Below, in pieces: positions 57,954 through 64,000 of a stretch of 64,000 bases of DNA (positions are counted from its first letter, which is position 1; every line of letters starts with the position of its first letter). Below the pieces are notes generated by a model. That model searched no databases. It was not told the origin of the DNA and saw nothing but the letters and a program-made list of their open reading frames with translations. Source of the DNA: Enoplolaimus lenunculus (lineage: Eukaryota > Nematoda > Enoplea > Enoplida > Thoracostomopsidae); NCBI GenBank assembly GCA_030248215.1, contig JASANG010002126.1, positions 1 through 64,000 on the forward strand. The letters run 5' to 3'. The position numbers and the translations under genes were made by a program.

Positions 57954-60671
57954 TCAAACGCGACGCCGACGTAACTTTCGAATACTCAACGAACGATCGC
58001 TGGCATTTTTTGCCCATCCACACGTCAAAATGTCACGAAAACAGCGTCGAAATTCGCCGTTGCACCACGCGTAAATTACCGGATTGATTACACTGTTCGA
58101 GTATCCGAGCCAGAGTAGGAACTTTTTAACGCTATGCGGGACGCCAAAGCAACGCTGAACGCCGCATGCAGATTCGGCAATGTAATTGACAAAAAACGGA
58201 CACCAACAGATGACAAATCCGCTGACGACCAGCGAAATGGTTTTCAATATTTTTCGCTCTTTCAAATACATCGACATATCGCGATAGAGTTTCGCTTGTT
58301 TGGTTTGTATTTTTCGACATTGATTTGAAATTAAATGCGCTGCGAGAGCAATGCTTCCGCTACGCAGTCGTGTTGGAGTGGTCGCGTTTGTTGCGTTGCT
58401 ACCACTGGTGGTGTCGTTTGTTGCGGTGACATCTGGTGATAGTGACATTGACGTTTGCGTGGTTTTTAACAAAAGCAGCCGAGATCTGGCGTCTGTTTCG
58501 GCTGAATTGAGCGTCGATCCTAAACTCGTCGACGCACGAACAAGACTGTGTCGGCTGTTTTTTGGTCGAGTAGAGACGTCGTCGCCGTATGGAGTCGCAG
58601 CTGTTGTCGCGTTGGTGTTGTCGATCACAATTCCATCTTCGTTTGATTTCCAATTGATAATTCTATTCGTATCGGACGTCGATGTTATCGGAGGTTCGAA
58701 ACTGTTCGATTTTCGTTTCGTCGTGTCGTTTTCGTTGCGGATCAACAGTGTTTCGTTTGATTCCAATGATTCTGTTCGTAGAGTTGTTGCCGCTGTTGCG
58801 TCGGATATATTTCGTTGTTTTACTATCGTGATTGTATCAGTTTCACACATTCGATGACCGTTCAATGCCGTCTGGTCGTCTCTTTCTTCGTGTGTCGTCG
58901 ACGCTGATTGTGTGCGTCTGTTCGTCGGCTGCCGTCTAAACATCCATCGGCGATTTTCCCACGCTTCATTAGTTGATCGATCTTTCCACCATTTGTTGGT
59001 CGATTGATTTGTCCGCGCGTCGTTGATCGATTGTCGCATCGGATGACAGATGACGTCATCGTTATCGCCAGACATTGTAGAGTCATCGTCATGGTTTTCA
59101 TCGTCATCGCTGTCACTGATACTGAACAATTCGCACGAATCTGGATTACGATGAACACTGCAACTAGTGACAATTTGAGACGCTGAAGCGTTGTTTCGAC
59201 GGTATTGATTTTCTTGATGGTGATTGGTCGATGTTATTGTGATGCCAACAGCTTCTTGAAACAGTTGCCTGTATCGTTTCAGATTTTCTTCATCTGAAGC
59301 GACATCTGATGTCGTAGCGTCGAGTGTATCGACCGAGTCTTCAATTGCACTTTCATGTTCTTCATCGATGATCGATGTTCGTGGAACAGCTGCTGTCGTC
59401 GAAACTCCAGGAGAAATTGGTCCGAACATTTGGCGATTAGTTGTGGTCAAATTGGTCGATGCTGCGATAAACATGGTTGATCCAGTTTGGTTTGACTGAC
59501 GTCCCAGTTGTTGAGTTGTTGCGCTTGCGTTGGATGAGTGTTTTCTCGACGCAAACCCTGGCGAATAGCCAGGATTTGAAACGCTGTGATAGTTTGCGGT
59601 CGCTGCGAGCAACGGCGAATGTGGTGTGACTTGTGGCTGACTCGGCTGATGATGAGACTCGCTCGACGAGCTATGAATGCTTCTGAGCGGATTGGCCAAG
59701 AGTAAAAGTGCAAAGAATCGATTCGGTGTGTGCGAAGCGGTCGCGTTTGGTGAACTGCTGCCGTCTGTAGTGCTGTCACAAATTCCGCTACTGTAAAACG
59801 GACTCGTCGACAAATTGCTCAGTTTTTTGTCGACGCTCGTCATGTTTGGCGTCGATTTTAAGCTTGTTTTAAGCCGTAATTGTTTCGTCGACAACTTTTT
59901 CGGCTTCCGATAGCCACCTCGATGAATGCGAACTTGCATACTGCGAGTTCGATTAATATTAAGCATTTTTTCACGTGATATTGTCACTACATATATTCGC
60001 GAGTAGACATACATCATAATTAGTGTCGGCAGGAAAAATGACGCTGTCGCTGAAAAGATTCGATACGACAGTTCCGGATTGTACGTACAGTGATTTTTGT
60101 CGGTTGACATCAAACGACGCGTGTCGATTGAGTCAAATTCCCACGCTTTCACACTCAGCCATTGCGGTACCGACACGCAGACAGCGAGACTCCAAACGCT
60201 TGCAATAATGACTGCGCCAAACCAGACGTTGCGACGGCGTAAATACTCGAGTGGCCACGAAATTGCACAATAGCGGTCGATGCTGATTGCGCACAGGTTC
60301 AATATCGACGCCGTACACAGCAGAACGTCTAAAGTTGCCCAAACTTTGCAAAATATTTCACTGAATGGCCAGTAATTGAGAATCAGGTACGCGAGCGCTG
60401 GCGGTAAAATAATACATCCGACGAGTAGATCCGATAAGGCTAAAGACAGCAGTAAACAGTTGGTAAAACTTCGCATCCAACGGTAACACGACACTGATAA
60501 TATGACCATCGAGTTACCAATAACGGTACACGCAGTTAATAGCGATAAAAGTATTAATGTTGCGAAACTTGTTGAGTTGAGCATAAATTTGGCGTTGCTG
60601 GTTAAATTGAACGCCGCGTCTGTTAGGTTTACTGGGTCCATTGGTGGGTTAGGCTGGTGTGTACTGGTCAT
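57954..60671 (-). CDS. Biogenic-amine-type class A GPCR, single exon, 905 aa
   Basis: One uninterrupted ORF encodes a seven-helix receptor. TM1 is about 36-61 (GN at 52-53), TM2 72-97 (LALSD, Asp81), TM3 109-134 (Asp115, then DRY 132-134), TM4 147-170, TM5 203-227, TM6 809-830, TM7 845-869 (NPVIY). Asp115 is the amine-binding Asp3.32, and VLLCTASILNLCAISIDRY is close to dopamine D2-like and alpha-1/octopamine receptors. Cys108 and Cys195 can form the usual disulfide. Three N-glycosylation sites (NLT, NLT, NST) lie before TM1. The third intracellular loop is about 580 residues, Ser/Thr/Asn/Asp-rich, starting with a basic segment QVRIHRGG. The C-terminal tail is short and basic with a Cys (ILTCGW) that could be palmitoylated. 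TM6 reads CWCPFF where relatives usually have CWLPFF. The ligand (dopamine, octopamine, tyramine or other) cannot be decided by reading. No paired upstream exon is needed. Confidence 0.88.
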   Translation of the reverse strand: MTSTHQPNPPMDPVNLTDAAFNLTSNAKFMLNSTSFATLILLSLLTACTVIGNSMVILSVSCYRWMRSFTNCLLLSLALSDLLVGCIILPPALAYLILNYWPFSEIFCKVWATLDVLLCTASILNLCAISIDRYCAISWPLEYLRRRNVWFGAVIIASVWSLAVCVSVPQWLSVKAWEFDSIDTRRLMSTDKNHCTYNPELSYRIFSATASFFLPTLIMMYVYSRIYVVTISREKMLNINRTRSMQVRIHRGGYRKPKKLSTKQLRLKTSLKSTPNMTSVDKKLSNLSTSPFYSSGICDSTTDGSSSPNATASHTPNRFFALLLLANPLRSIHSSSSESHHQPSQPQVTPHSPLLAATANYHSVSNPGYSPGFASRKHSSNASATTQQLGRQSNQTGSTMFIAASTNLTTTNRQMFGPISPGVSTTAAVPRTSIIDEEHESAIEDSVDTLDATTSDVASDEENLKRYRQLFQEAVGITITSTNHHQENQYRRNNASASQIVTSCSVHRNPDSCELFSISDSDDDENHDDDSTMSGDNDDVICHPMRQSINDARTNQSTNKWWKDRSTNEAWENRRWMFRRQPTNRRTQSASTTHEERDDQTALNGHRMCETDTITIVKQRNISDATAATTLRTESLESNETLLIRNENDTTKRKSNSFEPPITSTSDTNRIINWKSNEDGIVIDNTNATTAATPYGDDVSTRPKNSRHSLVRASTSLGSTLNSAETDARSRLLLLKTTQTSMSLSPDVTATNDTTSGSNATNATTPTRLRSGSIALAAHLISNQCRKIQTKQAKLYRDMSMYLKERKILKTISLVVSGFVICWCPFFVNYIAESACGVQRCFGVPHSVKKFLLWLGYSNSVINPVIYAWCNGEFRRCFRDILTCGWAKNASDRSLSIRKLRRRRV

Positions 60672-60889
60672 TATTGTGATAATTTTTAAAAAATTATGCT
60701 TTTAGGTTAATAAATTTTATCTAAAACCGATTTGTAATCGTGTATTTGTTTTGCCTGAAGCCGGGATTTCAAATGTGTGGTGTATCGGTCAGAAGTTGGC
60801 GAAGGGTGTCACGTAGCTTGTGATCGAATTAATGTTTTACTTCAAAGTTTGGGGCAATGTAAAGGTCAAGGGGCTATAAAGGTTTTCTG

Positions 60890-61056
60890 GGGGCCTGTCA
60901 TAGAGTTAGCTTAAGTTTTAGACTATTTGTTGCTTAGGCTTGGGCTTAGGTATAAAGCTCATTCGTACGCTTAGGCTTAGGTTTAGGTTTAGGCTTTAGG
61001 CTTTAGGCTTAGTAATATGCTTATACTACTGTTACGGACCTTTTCGATATATTACC
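60890..61056. repeat. TTAGGC-type MITE copy with the longest hexamer array
   Basis: Contains TACGCTTAGGCTTAGGTTTA followed by GGTTTAGGCTTTAGGCTTTA and GGCTTAGTAATATGC, then TATACTACTGTTACGGACC. About six TTAGG(C/T) units in a row, with single-base insertions. Confidence 0.6.
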
Positions 61057-61101
61057 CAAACTTTGATACAATCGTTGCGTCTAATTAACCATAAGTGGCG
61101 G

Positions 61102-61284
61102 GGCTCATGTTACTTTTAGGACCGTCCCAGTTTGTGGTGGGTGTGTAAAAGAGTAGGCTTACGTTTTAGCCTAAATTGTTTGCTTAGGCTTAGGTTAGGC
61201 TTAGGAATACGCTTTTGCAACACTTAGGCTTAGGCTTAGAAATATGCTTAATCTACTGTTACGGCCCTAAAAGTAACATTGGCC
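61102..61284. mobile_element. hAT-like MITE carrying TTAGGC units
   Basis: The left end GGCTCATGTTACTTTTAGG and the right end (complement GGCCAATGTTACTTTTAGGG) are inverted. AGTGGCGG (61094-61101) and AGTGGCGA (61285-61292) form a 7-of-8 target duplication. Two TTAGGC clusters lie inside: GCTTAGGCTTAGGTTAGGC and CTTAGGCTTAGGCTTAG. Confidence 0.75.
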
Positions 61285-62215
61285 AGTGGCGATACTAAAT
61301 ATATTGCACGTTGCTCTCACAAAATGTAGAATTGAAATTCGTTGGAACAAACCATCGTAGCGGCTGCAGTTGCAATTTTTGCAATTCGCTTGTTTGAAGA
61401 CATATTAAATAACAATGATTGGATCTGTGAAACCCTACTTAAGTACTTAGTACTTTAAATATGTGCTAAGGAATGACTTAGCTAATTAATCATTTTGAAA
61501 AGCATAAGTACTCAAATTAAGTAAATACATGTTGCGGACCCAATTTGATGTGTAACAGACTTACAGTTCAGAAAATTAGGTTTGGTCTTATTCAGAAGCA
61601 GACACTCGTGGTGTATCCTTAAGGCAGACCTTTGGATTCCCATTTCTCACACTATTGTTCTGTTTTTGTTCGAAGAGTTAAGTATTTACGTCTTCGAATT
61701 AATTAAGTAAGTAATTACTTAAGCATAACTTAAGTATCAGGTGTCAGAAACCCAGCCATTGAATGTTTTATGCACAATCTTTTGAAGTTGCCTCTTTCTG
61801 TCCCCAAAAATTTCATGAGAGGATACATGAACCCCTGTATTCCATTCCTTGTATACGCTCTATTTTCCGCAAATGTTAGCTGTAGAGGCATGCTTACGAA
61901 GCCTAAGGCTAAGTGTAAGCTTAAGCCTAAACACAAGCATACGTAATCCTTAAATCTTAATCCTAAGCGTAAGCCTAATCAAGGTGCAACCAGAATTCTG
62001 GTCCCCGTAGAAAAACCCGGATTTTTTCCACTGTCCGTTTCCGATCTTTAAATACGGTATTTTTCCACGCTAAATATGTTCCGGTATTTGTGGTACTGAA
62101 AATTTTTTAACATTTGAAAATTTTCAAAAAAACTTGGTCATATCCTAACTTATATATTTTTCTAAAATTTTCAAAATGAATATTGCCACATTTTCAAATT
62201 GTGTCATACATCGTG

Positions 62216-62424
62216 CACTGCAAAAAATGGTGAGTCAAATTGACTCCCTCTGAAATAGGCTCTACGGGACTACACAAACTGAGTCAAATTAGACTCCGCC
62301 AGAGTCAAATTCGAATCACTTAGTCGCACGTTTGACTCTGGCAGAGTGGAATTTGACTCAGTTTGTGTAGTCCCGTAGAGCCTATTTCGGAGGGAGTCAA
62401 TTTGACTCAATAATTTTTGTAGTG
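62216..62424. mobile_element. 209-bp near-perfect hairpin MITE with CACTG/CACTA ends
   Basis: The two arms pair over about 95 bp. The left arm has GAGTCAAATTGACTCCCTCT, GGCTCTACGGGACTACACAA and CTGAGTCAAATT, and the right arm is the reverse complement with few mismatches around a loop of about 20 bases. Ends CACTGCAAAAA and CACTACAAAAA suggest a CACTA-type or similar family; a 2-bp TG duplication is possible but weak. It interrupts a diverged CCGGAATT-type repeat. Confidence 0.8.
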
Positions 62425-62686
62425 TGCCTACTATGGGATATATTCTTGTTTACTGCACGTATTCTAAAGGTTGCAATAAATATTATATGCACATTTGCCT
62501 AGCTTACAAACAAAGGTAACAGGTATTTTTTTCACTTTCCGGTTACGGTAGTTTTTTTTAGTTTCCGGTTCTTATTTTGGTATTTTGTGATTCCAGTTGC
62601 ACAGTGGCCTAAAGTCTACGTTTACCAGTCTTTAAGTCTTCCCTGTCTTCAAGTATGAGCTGACCACTAATATGGATTGGATTTTT

Positions 62687-62866
62687 GGCCCATGTTACTT
62701 TAAGGGGCGTCCTCGTTTCTGGTGGGTCCAAAAGGAGTAGGTTTATAGATTCTAGATTACATTTTTTGCTTAGGTTTAGGCTTAGGCTTAAGAACACATT
62801 TTTGTAATGCTTAGGCTTAGAAATACGCTGAATTTACTGTTACGCCCTTTAAAGTAAACATTGGCC
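62687..62866. mobile_element. hAT-like MITE carrying TTAGGC units
   Basis: The left end GGCCCATGTTACTTTAAGGG and the right end (complement GGCCAATGTTTACTTTAAAG) are inverted. GGATTTTT (62679-62686) and GGATTTTG (62867-62874) form a 7-of-8 duplication. Inside are GCTTAGGTTTAGGCTTAGGC and GCTTAGGCTTAG. Confidence 0.75.
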
Positions 62867-63286
62867 GGATTTTGCAAAAAAGGCAAACATATATTGTGGT
62901 TTGGGGGGCGAGGTAAAGCGGCGCTGTAAAAGAACCATTTTTTGAAAACTTGGCAGTTTGAGAGTATAGACAATTTAGACATATGTCTATTTTAAAATTA
63001 AATATTTTGTAGTGGAGACGGGAAAAAACATTGGCAATTGTTGAAATAATATCTTTGTTCAATTTAAATTTATTTTACATTTCATATCTCAGACGAAAAA
63101 ACAACTTTAAACTGTCGGTCAAATCTCGACCGAAATTGGTCTTGTAAAGCTGATTAATAGCAGGGCCGTAGCAGCTGTGGTCTTAGCATTCCATCGAATG
63201 CACATCAATTGGCGGATGCAACCGATGTTATGGGATCCCAAAATTGAAAGTTGACCGTGAGATTTTTTGAAAAAATATCCGTCTGG

Positions 63287-63713
63287 CAGGGTTCCAACAG
63301 GAACTAAATCTTGCCTGAAGAGGAACAGCAACAGGAATTGAATTTTTATGCAAGAACCGAAACAGGAACAGGATCCGGAATTTGAAATAATTTTCATCAC
63401 CGAATTACCGTTGGAATTTTTACAAAACTGGCCAAAAATGCCTCAAGAGAATTTTCAACTATTTCATAACTACGTTTTGCGGAAACACATCAGGAACAAT
63501 TTTAGTAACAAAATTGAACTAATTGCGAAAACATTAATTTTGACATAAAAATTTTTCAAATACAAACTTTCCAATAAATGATTATGAATAATTTGCTACA
63601 AAACCGCAAAAAAATTCCTGTTCCTGCATCTTTGAATGCAGGAACGGGAACTGGGACAGGAATTGACTTTTTGCACGAATTCCGGCCGGAACAGAAATTC
63701 CGGTTGTACCGTA
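63287..63713. mobile_element. hAT-like MITE, CAGGGTTCCAAC variant
   Basis: Starts CAGGGTTCCAACAGGAACTA and ends CCGGTTGTACCGTA, inverted. CCGTCTGG (63279-63286) and CCGTCTGA (63714-63721) form a 7-of-8 duplication. The interior has AACAGGAACAGG words, like 35074-35464. Confidence 0.75.
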
Positions 63714-64000
63714 CCGTCTGACTTCTCGCTCGTTTCGTTCGCAATGGTTTCTTCGTTATACTTTTTATAGTCCGTTCACAACATTGCATAAATTCTGTTT
63801 CGAAAAATGGTGAGATTTACGAGTTTCCAGGACTATTTTAAGGTGTTTTATGCTTAATCTTTCCACCCGGTGAATGAAGGCTTATGAAAAGGCTTTTAGT
63901 GGTTCATGTAAAACGTAGGTCCATCTCAATTTCCCGACTAGAATCCCATTTCCCGGATAATACTCGCGCATTTTCGGACAGACCTCTTCAGTACATAGGC

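Larger units (their letters stand above)
60672..64000. other. Repeat-rich region upstream of the GPCR gene
   Basis: Should contain the GPCR promoter close to 60672, but no motif is convincing. The rest is TTAGGC-type MITEs, a hairpin MITE and a CAGGG MITE, listed separately. 61900-61985 also carries GCCTAAGGCTAAGTGTAAGC-type words; 61985-62600 has diverged CCGGAATT-type MITE sequence split by the hairpin element. No protein gene recognised. Confidence 0.6.

Noticed and set aside
58351-58857. 168-aa plus-strand ORF with a signal-peptide-like start
   Set aside because: It lies antisense within the GPCR third-loop coding region; its hydrophobicity comes from the complement of Ser/Asn/Asp codons.
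60890-61284. A real telomere or chromosome fusion point, from the TTAGGC runs
   Set aside because: The hexamers are few, degenerate and sit inside inverted-repeat elements with 8-bp duplications, so transposition explains them better.

Overview
This is eukaryotic, AT-rich, intron-rich, repeat-dense DNA, most likely from a nematode or a close ecdysozoan relative with an expanded genome. The reasons are: most splice acceptors read TTTCAG, TTTTAG or a near variant; the Src kinase has the invertebrate Src42A/SRC-1 type tail (EYKEA); SMG7 is present (an NMD factor known from nematodes and vertebrates but, as far as I recall, lacking in Drosophila); and many repeats carry TTAGGC units, the nematode telomere hexamer. 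The species is not identifiable from sequence alone.

Four protein-coding genes can be supported, three by joining exons with consistent phase. (1) 7151-18540, minus: SMG7, an NMD effector, 8 exons, 2146 aa. (2) 19983-27146, minus: PPP4R2, regulatory subunit 2 of protein phosphatase 4, 9 exons, 1032 aa. It lies 1.4 kb upstream of SMG7 on the same strand. (3) 41856-51964, plus: a Src-family tyrosine kinase of the Src42A/SRC-1 type, 8 coding exons, 655 aa. (4) 57954-60671, minus: a single-exon biogenic-amine-type class A GPCR, 905 aa, with a third intracellular loop of about 580 residues. SMG7 and PPP4R2 both belong to phospho-signalling modules (binding of phosphorylated UPF1; PP4 targeting); Src and the GPCR are signalling proteins. 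Nothing shows that the four work in one pathway.

The rest is mostly non-autonomous DNA transposons. Position 1-3216 is a fold-back element with about 535-bp inverted ends. A hAT-like MITE superfamily with CAGGG ends and 8-bp target-site duplications occurs throughout, including copies in Src and PPP4R2 introns. A second hAT-like MITE family with GGCC(C/A)ATGTTACTTT ends carries degenerate TTAGGC arrays. Other families include a GGGTGGCGCTATACT family, a palindromic 'GGGCTCATATTCTCAAATG' family, a 'CCCCATTTACACGTG' family, a TA-flanked TGTCGTAG element and a 209-bp near-perfect hairpin. tRNA-like heads and a tRNA-derived SINE are also present.

Layout: 1-7150 repeats; 7151-18540 SMG7; 18541-19982 spacer; 19983-27146 PPP4R2; 27147-41855 repeat-rich intergenic DNA, perhaps holding a noncoding Src 5' exon; 41856-51964 Src; 51965-57953 repeat-rich; 57954-60671 GPCR; 60672-64000 repeats. 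No long terminal repeat element, transposase, reverse transcriptase or CRISPR array was recognised.
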